Assembly: GCA_017466405.1 (NCBI GenBank)
Contig: JAFTUF010000009.1
Location: 62,001-126,000, forward strand
Source: Bacteroidales bacterium
GTDB taxonomy: Bacteria > Bacteroidota > Bacteroidia > Bacteroidales > F082
Reading direction: 5' to 3'
DNA length: 64,000 nt
The notes under the pieces are model-generated. The model ran no database searches. It saw only the letters and a list, made by a program, of their open reading frames with translations, and was not told the DNA's origin. Both the position numbers and the translations under genes were made by a program. The stretch's first letter is position 1. Every line of letters begins with the position of its first letter. Below are positions 54,855 through 63,568 of this stretch, one piece after another.

Positions 54855-56594
54855 ATGAGTGATTTCAATGAAATTGAAAAAGAAGAAAAAAAGTCGCTTA
54901 ATTTTATAGAAGCCAGGGTTGTTGAAGATTTACAAAACGGTAAGAACGATGGAAGAGTACAGACTCGTTTTCCTCCAGAGCCTAACGGTTATCTTCACAT
55001 CGGCCATGCGAAAGCAATATGTTTAGATTTCGGAATAGCAGAAAAATATAATGGTATCTGCAATCTTCGTTTCGACGATACTAATCCTACTAAAGAAGAT
55101 ACTGAATATGTAGATGCAATTAGGGAAGATATCAAATGGCTCGGTTTTAATTGGGCTAACGAATATTATGCTTCTGATTATTTCCAACAACTTTGGGATT
55201 TTGCGGTACGTCTTATAAAAGAAGGTAAGGCATATATTGATGAGCAAAGCTCAGACCTTATCGCTGCTCAGAAAGGAACGCCGACTACATCAGGAGTTGA
55301 AAGTCCGTATCGCAATCGTCCAATTGAGGAGTCGTTAGAATTATTCAACAAAATGAATAGTGGCGAAGTTGAGGAAGGTAGGATGGTTCTTCGTGCTAAG
55401 ATCGATATGGCGAATCCGAATATGCACTTCCGCGACCCTATTATATATAGAGTGGTAAAGACGCCGCATCATAGAACAGGCAACAAATGGAATGTCTATC
55501 CTATGTATGATTTCGCTCATGGCGAGAGTGACTATTTTGAGGGCGTGACACATTCTTTATGTACTTTGGAATTTGTCGTTCACCGTCCATTGTACGACTT
55601 TTTCATTGATGAGTTGAAAGAACAAAAAGACTTGGATGATCACCGTCCACGTCAATATGAGTTCAACAAATTGAATTTCAATTACACTTTGTTAAGCAAG
55701 CGTAATTTGTTGATTCTTGTCAAAGAAGGTCTTGTCAATGGCTGGGACGATCCTCGAATGCCTACTATCTGCGGATTCCGTCGTCGCGGTTATACTCCTG
55801 AGTCAATACGTAAGCTTATCGATAAGATTGGATATACAACATACGAAGCCGTAAATGATTTCGCGCTTCTTGAAAGTACTATTCGTGAAGATCTTAACGC
55901 CAAGGCAACGCGTGTGTCGGCGGTTATAAATCCTGTTAAGCTTATCATTACTAATTATCCAGAGAATCAGTCGGAGGAAATGGAAGCTATCAATAATCCG
56001 GAGGATGAAAACTCAGGCACACACAACATCACTTTCAGCAGAGAGTTGTGGATTGAGAGAGAAGACTTCATGGAAGACGCTCCTAAGAAATATTTCCGCA
56101 TGACACCAGGCAACGAGGTACGTTTGAAGAACGCCTATATAGTAAAATGTACAGGCTGCAAGAAAGACGAAAATGGCAATGTCGTTGAAGTCTATGCTGA
56201 ATACGATCCTGAGACAAAGAGCGGTATGGCGGGTGCAAACCGTAAGGTGAAAGGAACTCTGCATTGGGTCAGCTGCAATCATTGTTTGAAGGCAGAAGTG
56301 AGATTATACGACAGACTTTGGATGGAGGCAAATCCTCGCGAAGCAATCGCTGCTATACAAGAAACGCAACAATGCTCGGCACTCGAGGCGATGCGTCAAG
56401 TCATCAACCCTAACTCTCTCGAGATAAGAAATGAGTGCTACGTGGAACAATTCCTCGCCGATGCTAAACCTCTCGACCACTTCCAGTTCCAAAGAATTGG
56501 TTACTTCACAGCCGACAAGGACAGCACGGCAGAACATCTGGTCTTCAACAGAACAGTGACACTGAAAGATACTTTTCAACTTCCTCAGAAATAA
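54855..56594 (+). CDS. glnS: glutaminyl-tRNA synthetase
   Basis: 579 residues from the ATG at 54855 (MSDFNEIEKEEKKS). A class Ic synthetase that charges tRNA-Gln directly. The HIGH motif is PPEPNGYLHIGHAKA at about residues 42-56; the KMSKS-type motif is LLSKRNL near 280. RFDDTNPTKE and the C-terminal beta barrels (VRLKNAYIVKCTGCKKD) follow. The domain order and the LSK form distinguish it from glutamyl-tRNA synthetase. It is a single gene with its own promoter, followed by the tRNA-Thr promoter. Confidence 0.96.
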   Translation: MSDFNEIEKEEKKSLNFIEARVVEDLQNGKNDGRVQTRFPPEPNGYLHIGHAKAICLDFGIAEKYNGICNLRFDDTNPTKEDTEYVDAIREDIKWLGFNWANEYYASDYFQQLWDFAVRLIKEGKAYIDEQSSDLIAAQKGTPTTSGVESPYRNRPIEESLELFNKMNSGEVEEGRMVLRAKIDMANPNMHFRDPIIYRVVKTPHHRTGNKWNVYPMYDFAHGESDYFEGVTHSLCTLEFVVHRPLYDFFIDELKEQKDLDDHRPRQYEFNKLNFNYTLLSKRNLLILVKEGLVNGWDDPRMPTICGFRRRGYTPESIRKLIDKIGYTTYEAVNDFALLESTIREDLNAKATRVSAVINPVKLIITNYPENQSEEMEAINNPEDENSGTHNITFSRELWIEREDFMEDAPKKYFRMTPGNEVRLKNAYIVKCTGCKKDENGNVVEVYAEYDPETKSGMAGANRKVKGTLHWVSCNHCLKAEVRLYDRLWMEANPREAIAAIQETQQCSALEAMRQVINPNSLEIRNECYVEQFLADAKPLDHFQFQRIGYFTADKDSTAEHLVFNRTVTLKDTFQLPQK

Positions 56595-56617
56595 TTACTG
56601 AGAAAAAGAAAAAAACG

Positions 56618-56625
56618 TATCTTTG
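56618..56625 (+). promoter_or_regulatory. -7 promoter element for tRNA-Thr
   Basis: TATCTTTG followed by C; matches TAnnTTTG, 40 bp before the mature tRNA. Confidence 0.65.
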
Positions 56626-56637
56626 CACGGATAAAAT

Positions 56638-56658
56638 GAGACGTTGTCAAGACGTCTC
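56638..56658. repeat. palindrome in the tRNA-Thr leader
   Basis: Perfect 7-bp stem GAGACGT / ACGTCTC with a 7-nt loop, between the promoter and the tRNA 5' end. Could guide leader processing or be a REP-like relic. Confidence 0.6.
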
Positions 56659-56665
56659 TACAATA

Positions 56666-56738
<73 letters not shown>

Positions 56739-56772
56739 CTCTCTTCTCTTCATATTTTAATCACAAAATATT

Positions 56773-57480
56773 ATGAACGATACTAAAACCCAAATCTCCG
56801 AAAATACTAAAATGGCGGAGCTGATTCTGTCGAATCCTAACCTTATGCTCACTCTCTCTCGCTTCGGAATAGAACTCGGTTTCGGCGACTCTCTCGTGAA
56901 GGACGTTTGCAAAAAAGCTGACGTAAACACAGCGTTCTTCCTTCTGATATGCAACCTCTATACCGACCAAAACTTCATTCCTTCTACCGACGACATCAAT
57001 TCGGTGAACATAAACACTCTGCTTTCTTATCTGTCGCAGTCGCATAAATACTACGTGGAAGAGAGAATACCTCATATCGAAAACCATCTCAACAGAATAG
57101 TCGAAGCCTGTCCTAAGAAATTCGGAGTCACGATTGAACGTTTTTTCAAAGAATATAAACAAGAAGTCATCAACCATTTCTCTTACGAGGAAGATACTGT
57201 GTTTCCATATATCAACGCACTCGGCGATAAATCGTTAAAGAAATCTTTTTCGATAGATGAGTTTAAATGCAATCACAGCAATATCGAAGATAAACTCAAC
57301 GACTTGATGAATATCCTTATAAAATATCTTCCTGCTGAAATCTTCCCGAAGGAAAGAATAGAAATCTCTCTCGATATTGTGGATTTATCTTCAGACCTCA
57401 AATGCCATACTCTCGTAGAGGAACGCGTTCTCGTGCCTTTTGTCGAATTGCTAGAAAAACAATGCCATGAAAACATGTAA
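56773..57480 (+). CDS. hemerythrin-domain protein, ScdA/YtfE (RIC)-like
   Basis: 235 residues. The N-terminal part (MAELILSNPNLMLTLSRFGIELGFGDSLVKDVC) resembles the short domain of ScdA/YtfE proteins. The C-terminal four-helix hemerythrin domain supplies the iron ligands: HKYYVEERIPHIENH, INHFSYEEDTVFPYI, CNHSNIEDKL and CHTLVEERVLVPF. RIC proteins repair iron-sulfur clusters damaged by nitric oxide or peroxide. It overlaps the following regulator gene by 14 bp, so the two are one unit, likely sensing or answering nitrosative or oxidative stress (inference). Confidence 0.85.
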   Translation: MNDTKTQISENTKMAELILSNPNLMLTLSRFGIELGFGDSLVKDVCKKADVNTAFFLLICNLYTDQNFIPSTDDINSVNINTLLSYLSQSHKYYVEERIPHIENHLNRIVEACPKKFGVTIERFFKEYKQEVINHFSYEEDTVFPYINALGDKSLKKSFSIDEFKCNHSNIEDKLNDLMNILIKYLPAEIFPKERIEISLDIVDLSSDLKCHTLVEERVLVPFVELLEKQCHENM

Positions 57481-58063
57481 GATTATCATAGCGGAACCTT
57501 CTCCTATCATAGCTGCCGGAATCGAAGCTTTCTTGGAAAGTACCAACAGATTGCAGGTGGTTTCTATGGTGGATAATTTCGACAGCTTGCACGAGAGAAT
57601 GATAGTTCATAAACCCGACATCATCATTATCAATCCTTTGATGATTGGCTTCGCTTCCAACAGCATTAAACAATTCATGCAGAACTATCAATCGACAATG
57701 GCAATCGCTTTGGTTACTACTTATTTCGACAGAGGAATCTTAAAACATTTTAAGGAAGTGATAGAACTCGGCGAGAATAAGCAGAAAATCATTAACAAAA
57801 TATTTGGTCTGTTAGACAATAACGACGAGTCCTCGAGCCAGAGTGAGAACTTCGACTTGTCAAATCGTGAGACTGACGTTTTGGTTTGCGTCGCTAAAGG
57901 AATGACAAACAAAGATATTTCAGATATGCTGAACATCTCGGTTCATACAGTCATCACGCATCGTAAGAATATCGTTAAGAAAACCGGAATCAAGTCGGTG
58001 TCGGGTCTTACGGTTTACGCCTTGCTTAACAATCTGGTTGAAGAATCTGAGATTTACGAATAG
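57467..58063 (+). CDS. NarL/LuxR-type regulator with degenerate receiver
   Basis: 198 residues. The receiver-like N-terminal domain has lost the phosphorylation site: the acidic pair is E10-P11 (IIAEPSP) and the phospho-acceptor Asp is N56 (IIINPLM). The C-terminal GerE/LuxR helix-turn-helix is intact (LSNRETDVLVCVAKGMTNKDISDMLNISVHTVITHRKNIVKKTGIKS). It is translationally coupled to the hemerythrin gene, so control by that protein instead of by a kinase is plausible. It ends directly against the menA stop with no gap. Confidence 0.87.
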   Translation: MKTCKIIIAEPSPIIAAGIEAFLESTNRLQVVSMVDNFDSLHERMIVHKPDIIIINPLMIGFASNSIKQFMQNYQSTMAIALVTTYFDRGILKHFKEVIELGENKQKIINKIFGLLDNNDESSSQSENFDLSNRETDVLVCVAKGMTNKDISDMLNISVHTVITHRKNIVKKTGIKSVSGLTVYALLNNLVEESEIYE

Positions 58064-58945
58064 TTATATAAAACAAACGACAGTTATAGTCAAGGCGAAT
58101 ATAACTGCTTCTAAGGAAGACTTTACCAACAATACGTTCAGCTGTTTTCCTTCATATTTATTCAACTTTGAATAAACGCTTATTGAGTATGCGACGAGGG
58201 GAATTATCGCTATAGCCCACAATTTATAGTCGCAGATATTTTTCAGAAAATAGAATCCTAATGCACAAGCTATCAAAGGATTTAAGAGAAAAACCTTTTT
58301 CATGAAACTCTTTCCGAAAATACCGACGGTGGTGATTTTGTTATGACGTTTGTCGTCTTCTTCATCACGCACGTTGTTCACAATGAGAAGCTCATCGACG
58401 ACGAGACCCATAGCAAAACCTGCAGTTACTATCTCCCAGTTTATTTCTTTTGTCAAGATGAAATATGTGAATGTGACAGGAATTATTCCGTAGAAAAGTA
58501 TGACTGCTACATCGCCGAGTCCGTTATATGACAATGGAAATGGTCCTGTAGAATAGCAGAATGCCACCGCTATTATCAATAATCCGAAAGGAAGAAGTAT
58601 CAATCCGCCCCAGTACATCAGACTTGATCCAACAATGAAACATATTGATGCGACTAATATTATCGCTTTTAGCATCGCTTTAGGAGTTATCTCTCCGCTG
58701 ACTAATTTCCTGTCGGGACCGAGACTATCTTTGTTGTCGGCACCCGTTTTGAAATCGGCATAATCGTTGACCAGATTTGATGTTGTCTGAGCTAAGATGG
58801 CGAACAACAGACATAATATTGCGGGAAGCCAGTTGACATAACCTTCGTTGAAAGCTAATGCCGATGCCATCACTACTGAAGACATGGAAACTAACAAGGT
58901 CTTTGGTCTTATGGTGTTGAACCATTTACGAATATTTTTCAGCAT
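58064..58945 (-). CDS. menA: 1,4-dihydroxy-2-naphthoate polyprenyltransferase
   Basis: 293 residues, UbiA superfamily, with about eight to nine membrane helices. The first aspartate motif is NDYADFKTGADNKDSLGPDRKLVSG and the second is NNVRDEEDDKRHNK. It attaches the prenyl tail to DHNA in menaquinone synthesis, the main respiratory quinone of Bacteroidota. The phylum and the GPDRKLVSGEI form favour MenA over other UbiA members. It is divergent from ileS and has its own promoter. Confidence 0.92.
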   Translation of the reverse strand: MLKNIRKWFNTIRPKTLLVSMSSVVMASALAFNEGYVNWLPAILCLLFAILAQTTSNLVNDYADFKTGADNKDSLGPDRKLVSGEITPKAMLKAIILVASICFIVGSSLMYWGGLILLPFGLLIIAVAFCYSTGPFPLSYNGLGDVAVILFYGIIPVTFTYFILTKEINWEIVTAGFAMGLVVDELLIVNNVRDEEDDKRHNKITTVGIFGKSFMKKVFLLNPLIACALGFYFLKNICDYKLWAIAIIPLVAYSISVYSKLNKYEGKQLNVLLVKSSLEAVIFALTITVVCFI

Positions 58946-58958
58946 AATTTTTTTATTG

Positions 58959-58966
58959 CAAAGTTA
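58959..58966 (-). promoter_or_regulatory. -7 promoter element for menA
   Basis: Minus-strand TAACTTTG followed by C; 13 bp before the menA ATG. Confidence 0.65.
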
Positions 58967-58988
58967 CAATATTATCGAGAAAAAATCA

Positions 58989-58996
58989 TATCTTTG
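58989..58996 (+). promoter_or_regulatory. -7 promoter element for ileS
   Basis: TATCTTTG matches TAnnTTTG, 35 bp before the ileS ATG. Confidence 0.65.
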
Positions 58997-59031
58997 TCGC
59001 TTATTAAAAAAATTAAATAATTGGTGATTTT

Positions 59032-62000
59032 ATGAAAGGCTCGTATAGAGAATATAAGAATTTGAACCTTACAAATATTGCAAAAGAGGTTCGTAAGTAT
59101 TGGGAAGAGAACGACGTTTTCCAAAAGAGTTTAGATAATCGTAAAGATGGTCCGGCATACGTGTTTTTTGAAGGACCACCGTCAGCAAACGGAACACCAG
59201 GTATCCACCACGTCATGGCACGTACAATTAAAGATATCTTCTGCCGTTATCAGACTTTGAAAGGAAAGAGAGTCTCTCGTAAGGCAGGTTGGGATACTCA
59301 CGGTCTTCCTGTGGAACTCGGCGTTGAGAAGAAACTCGGCATCACCAAAGAAGACATTGGCGTGAAGATAAGCGTTGACGAATATAACAAGGCTTGCCGT
59401 GAAGAAGTAATGAAATATAAAGACTTATGGGACGAACTTACACGTACCATGGGTTATTGGGTTAACTTGGACGACCCTTATATCACTTTCAAAAACGAAT
59501 ATATCGAAACCTTATGGTACCTCTTGTCGGTGATTTACAATAAAGGCCTCCTTTACAAAGGCTACACCATCCAACCTTATTCACCTGCAGCAGGTACTGG
59601 CTTGAGTTCTCACGAACTTAATATCCCTGGTTGCTACCGCGACGTTAAAGACCTCACATGTACAGCATTGTTCCGCGTCAAAGCTGAACAAAGCACCGTC
59701 AAGGCTAATCCTTTCGGAGTAGATGTTCCTTTCAACAGCATGCAAATCGCTGCATGGACAACAACACCATGGACCTTGCCTTCAAACACAGCATTGTGCG
59801 TCGGCAACAGCATCGACTATAATCTCGTAAAATCCGTAAATCCTGTCAGCGGCGAAATCGCTTACTTCGTGTTAGCAACTCCATTGATGGGTTCATTCTT
59901 CCCTAAAGAAGAAGAAAAACCATCATTCGAAGATTATAAAGTCGGCGACAAAAAACTTCCTTACGAAGTCCTCGGAACATGTAAAGGTAAAGACCTCGTC
60001 GGTTTGGAATATGAACAACTCATCCCTTGGGTTAATCCAGGTGAAGGCGCATTCCGCGTAATCCACGGCGACTATGTCAGCACAGAAGATGGTACAGGTA
60101 TCGTTCATATCGCTCCTACTTTCGGTGCTGATGACGACCGCGTAGCAAAACAAAGCGGCATACCTCCACTCCAAATGATTGACAAAGACGGTAAGGCTCA
60201 GCCAATGGTTGACAGAACAGGTAAGTTCTTCAAGATAGAAGACTTAGACGAAGAGTTCGTGAAGAACTTCATGAATGTCGAGGCTTATCGTCCTTACGCA
60301 GGTCAATATGTTAAGAATGCTTTCGATGCAACAAAGACTGAAAAAGATAAGTCGTTAGACGTTGACATCGTCGTTTTATTGAAAGAAGAAGGCAAACTCT
60401 TCAAGAGCGAAAAACATACTCACAACTATCCACACTGCTGGCGTACCGACAAACCTGTTCTCTATTATCCATTAGACAGCTGGTTTATCAGAAGCACTGC
60501 TTTAAAAGACAGAATGATAGAACTCAACAAGACTATCAACTGGAAACCAGAAGCAACAGGAACAGGACGTTTCGGCAACTGGTTGGAAAACTTAGTTGAC
60601 TGGAACCTCTCACGTTCACGTTATTGGGGAACTCCACTTCCAATCTGGCGCACTGAAGACGGCAGCGAAGAAGTATGTATCGGCAGCGTAGCAGAACTCC
60701 GTCAAAGAATAGACGAGTCTGTCAAGGCTGGTTTCATGACAGAAAATCCTTACGCTTCAGAAGATTATAACAGCTTCGACTTACACAGACCATATATCGA
60801 TAACGTAATCCTCGTTTCATCAGATGGCAAGAAGATGTTCCGTGAGCCAGACCTTATCGACGTTTGGTTCGACTCAGGAGCAATGCCTTATGCTCAAATC
60901 CACTATATGGGCGAAGAAGGAAAACTCAACGATGAGACATTCCCAGCCGACTTCATCGCAGAAGGCGTTGACCAGACACGTGGTTGGTTCTTCACTTTAC
61001 ACGCTATCGCTACGATGATTTCAGACTCTGTCTCATATAAGACAGTTATCTCTAACGGTTTGGTCTTGGATAAGAACGGCAACAAGATGTCGAAACGTCT
61101 CGGCAATGCAGTCGATCCATTTGAAGCAATAGAGAAATACGGCGCCGACGCAGTACGTTGGTATATGATAACAAACTCACAACCTTGGGATAACCTCAAG
61201 TTTGACGAAGAAGGCGTTGACGAAGTACGTCGTAAGTTCTTCGGAACATTATATAACACATACGCATTCTTCGCTTTGTATGCAAACATCGACAAGTTCG
61301 ATTTCTCAGAAGCAGAAATTCCTTACGAAGAGCGTCCTGAAATCGACAGATGGATTCTCTCAGAATTAAACTCTTTGATTGAAGAAGTAGATAACGATTA
61401 TAAGAACTACGAACCAACAAGAGCAGGTCGTGCTATAGCAGAATTCGTTGATGCACACTTGAGCAACTGGTACGTACGTCTCTCACGTCGTCGTTTCTGG
61501 AAGAGCGATGTCACAGCAGACAAGACATCAGCTTACCAAACATTATATACCTGCTTAGACGTTTTAGCAAAGATTTCCAGCCCTATAGCTCCATTCTTCG
61601 CTGAGCGTTTATACCAAGACCTTAACGCAGTGACAGGTCGTGACGCAGCAGAATCTGTTCACCTCACCGACTTCCCTAAGGCAAATCCAGAACTCATCCA
61701 TAAAGACTTGGAAGAAAGAATGGAGATGGCACAACTCGCATCGTCAATGGTATTGTCGTTGAGAAAGAAAGCTAACATCCGTGTTCGTCAGCCATTATCA
61801 AAAATCATGATTCCTGTCAATTCAGAAAATGAACTCGAACAATTCAAGAAAGTTGAGCAACTCATTCTTTCTGAAGTCAACGTTAAAGAAATAGAATATC
61901 TGACAGCTGACAAGAATATCTTGGTTAAGAAGGTTAAGCCAAACCTCAGAAACTTAGGTCGTCGTTATGGCAAGATGATAAAACAGATAACACAGTTCTT

Positions 62001-62445
62001 CGCTGAGATAGATCAAGAAACAATCAGAACTCTCGAAAACGTTGGTTATTTGGATGTGACATTAGACGGACAAGAACTTCACTTGGAACTCTCTGACGCT
62101 ATCATCACAACAGAAGACATCCCAGGCTGGGCAGTCGCTACACAAGACGATTCAACAGTTGCTTTAGACATCACCATCACTCCAGAATTGGCAGAAGAAG
62201 GTTTGGCAAGAGAAATCGTCAACAGAATCCAAAATATGAGAAAAGACGGCGGATTTGAAGTGACAGACCACATCATGTTGACAATAGAAAAGAACAACGA
62301 TATAAATGCTGTTGTTGAGAAGTACAAAGATTATATCTGTTCAGAGACATTGGCAACAATTGATATGGTTGAAAACATTGGCGATGTCGAGGCGATAGAA
62401 CTTATCGACGGCGTTTCTGTTAAGTTCAAAATAAGCAAGAATTAA
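59032..62445 (+). CDS. ileS: isoleucyl-tRNA synthetase
   Basis: 1137 residues, class Ia. The HIGH motif is GPPSANGTPGIHHVMAR (about 45-61) and KMSKR is in GNKMSKRLGNAVD (about 685). The large editing domain (WTTTPWTLPSNTALCVG, GTGIVHIAPTFGADD), a DQTRGWFF segment and a long C-terminal anticodon-binding region are present. There is no C-terminal zinc ribbon, as expected for the longer eukaryote-like type found in Bacteroidota. That type is often less sensitive to mupirocin; this is family knowledge, not tested here. Confidence 0.97.
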   Translation: MKGSYREYKNLNLTNIAKEVRKYWEENDVFQKSLDNRKDGPAYVFFEGPPSANGTPGIHHVMARTIKDIFCRYQTLKGKRVSRKAGWDTHGLPVELGVEKKLGITKEDIGVKISVDEYNKACREEVMKYKDLWDELTRTMGYWVNLDDPYITFKNEYIETLWYLLSVIYNKGLLYKGYTIQPYSPAAGTGLSSHELNIPGCYRDVKDLTCTALFRVKAEQSTVKANPFGVDVPFNSMQIAAWTTTPWTLPSNTALCVGNSIDYNLVKSVNPVSGEIAYFVLATPLMGSFFPKEEEKPSFEDYKVGDKKLPYEVLGTCKGKDLVGLEYEQLIPWVNPGEGAFRVIHGDYVSTEDGTGIVHIAPTFGADDDRVAKQSGIPPLQMIDKDGKAQPMVDRTGKFFKIEDLDEEFVKNFMNVEAYRPYAGQYVKNAFDATKTEKDKSLDVDIVVLLKEEGKLFKSEKHTHNYPHCWRTDKPVLYYPLDSWFIRSTALKDRMIELNKTINWKPEATGTGRFGNWLENLVDWNLSRSRYWGTPLPIWRTEDGSEEVCIGSVAELRQRIDESVKAGFMTENPYASEDYNSFDLHRPYIDNVILVSSDGKKMFREPDLIDVWFDSGAMPYAQIHYMGEEGKLNDETFPADFIAEGVDQTRGWFFTLHAIATMISDSVSYKTVISNGLVLDKNGNKMSKRLGNAVDPFEAIEKYGADAVRWYMITNSQPWDNLKFDEEGVDEVRRKFFGTLYNTYAFFALYANIDKFDFSEAEIPYEERPEIDRWILSELNSLIEEVDNDYKNYEPTRAGRAIAEFVDAHLSNWYVRLSRRRFWKSDVTADKTSAYQTLYTCLDVLAKISSPIAPFFAERLYQDLNAVTGRDAAESVHLTDFPKANPELIHKDLEERMEMAQLASSMVLSLRKKANIRVRQPLSKIMIPVNSENELEQFKKVEQLILSEVNVKEIEYLTADKNILVKKVKPNLRNLGRRYGKMIKQITQFFAEIDQETIRTLENVGYLDVTLDGQELHLELSDAIITTEDIPGWAVATQDDSTVALDITITPELAEEGLAREIVNRIQNMRKDGGFEVTDHIMLTIEKNNDINAVVEKYKDYICSETLATIDMVENIGDVEAIELIDGVSVKFKISKN

Positions 62446-62457
62446 TAATTTATTTTC

Positions 62458-62488
62458 TTGTGTTTTAAGATATTTGTTATTAACTTTG
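62458..62488 (+). promoter_or_regulatory. -33/-7 promoter for the DksA-like gene
   Basis: TTG at 62458-62460, 20-bp spacer, TAACTTTG at 62481-62488. Confidence 0.6.
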
Positions 62489-62525
62489 ACGGCAATTATC
62501 GCAGTCTAACTAAAATAGAATAGTT

Positions 62526-62924
62526 ATGGAAGAGAACGTAAATAACATGCAAGACAGAGTCAGATATTCTGACGAAGAACTTGAGGAATTTAAAGAACTC
62601 ATCTTAGATAAATTGGCTAGAGCTCGTAAAGATCTTGAGATGTTAAACGACAATATTTCTGGCGAAGATAATAGTGCTAATGATACTGCACCTACCTTCA
62701 AGATTTTGGAAGAAGGTTCCAACGTCTTGTCGAAGGAAGAGAACAGTCAGTTGGCAGCTCGTCAATACAAATATATTCAGAACTTAGAAAACGCTTTGGT
62801 AAGAATAGAAAACAAGACTTACGGAGTATGTCGTGTGACAGGCAAGTTGATTCCTAAGGAGAGACTTCGTGCTGTGCCACATGCAACCTTAAGTGTTGAG
62901 GCTAAATTAGGACAAAAGAAATAA
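62526..62924 (+). CDS. TraR/DksA-like protein lacking most zinc-finger cysteines
   Basis: 132 residues. An N-terminal coiled coil (DEELEEFKELILDKLARARKDLEML) and a C-terminal domain matching the DksA/TraR zinc finger. Only one of the four Cys remains (C102 in YGVCRVTGKLIPKERLRAVPHATLSVEAK). The usual second Cys position is Thr105, and the last pair is absent. Related Bacteroidota proteins show the same loss, so the fold probably holds without zinc. DksA-type proteins bind RNA polymerase through the secondary channel. It is directly followed by lspA with no gap. Confidence 0.85.
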   Translation: MEENVNNMQDRVRYSDEELEEFKELILDKLARARKDLEMLNDNISGEDNSANDTAPTFKILEEGSNVLSKEENSQLAARQYKYIQNLENALVRIENKTYGVCRVTGKLIPKERLRAVPHATLSVEAKLGQKK

Positions 62925-63560
62925 ATGAAAAAGTCACTCATCGTTATTTTTATAGTCTTGCTCCTTGACCAGATACTTAAGTTTTGGGTCAAGCTGAACA
63001 TGACGATAGGGGAGAGTTTTCCTGTATTGGGTGACTGGTTTCAGATATATTTCATAGAGAACAATGGCATGGCTTTTGGCTGGGAGTTCGGAGCGAATAT
63101 CGGTAAGATAGCGCTCAGTCTCTTCAGGATAATAGCCGTGGCATTGTTTTTTTATCTCATATACCGCCTATCTAAGAAGAACGTCAAATTCGGTCCTCTA
63201 TTCGGAATATCGCTCATAACAGCAGGCGCCTTAGGTAACATCATCGACGGATTGTTCTACGGAATGATATTCAGTGAAAGCACCTTTACGCAAGTAGCAA
63301 CACTATTCCCTGACGCTGGTGGCTACTCCGGATTTATGCAGGGAAAAGTCGTCGATATGTTTTATTTCCCATTATTTACCTTTCCAGAATGGATGCCTCT
63401 CGTAGGAGGACAGATATTCTTCAGTCCTATCTTTAATATAGCCGACAGCGCCATAACGATAGGATTCCTTTACCTTTTGATATTCCAATGGAACTTCCTG
63501 AAAAGTTTCGATAAGATAGAAGAAATTACTACAAATTCAGACAATAATCAACTTACATAG
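62925..63560 (+). CDS. lspA: lipoprotein signal peptidase (signal peptidase II)
   Basis: 211 residues, four membrane helices with a longer extracytoplasmic loop. It cuts the signal peptide of prolipoproteins before the lipid-modified Cys. Key sites are DQILKFWVK (helix 1), [31 protein letters not shown] with catalytic D144 and FNIADSAI with catalytic D174. The loop of about 25 residues before GKVVDM is larger than in enterobacteria but usual in Bacteroidota. The start codon abuts the stop of the DksA-like gene. Substrates in this window include the TlpA pair, DUF4292 and the 44-residue lipoprotein. Confidence 0.96.
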   Translation: MKKSLIVIFIVLLLDQILKFWVKLNMTIGESFPVLGDWFQIYFIENNGMAFGWEFGANIGKIALSLFRIIAVALFFYLIYRLSKKNVKFGPLFGISLITAGALGNIIDGLFYGMIFSESTFTQVATLFPDAGGYSGFMQGKVVDMFYFPLFTFPEWMPLVGGQIFFSPIFNIADSAITIGFLYLLIFQWNFLKSFDKIEEITTNSDNNQLT

Positions 63561-63568
63561 ATACAGCC

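Noticed and set aside
60977-60982. CACGTG in ileS
   Set aside because: Core hexamer only; flanks do not match parS.
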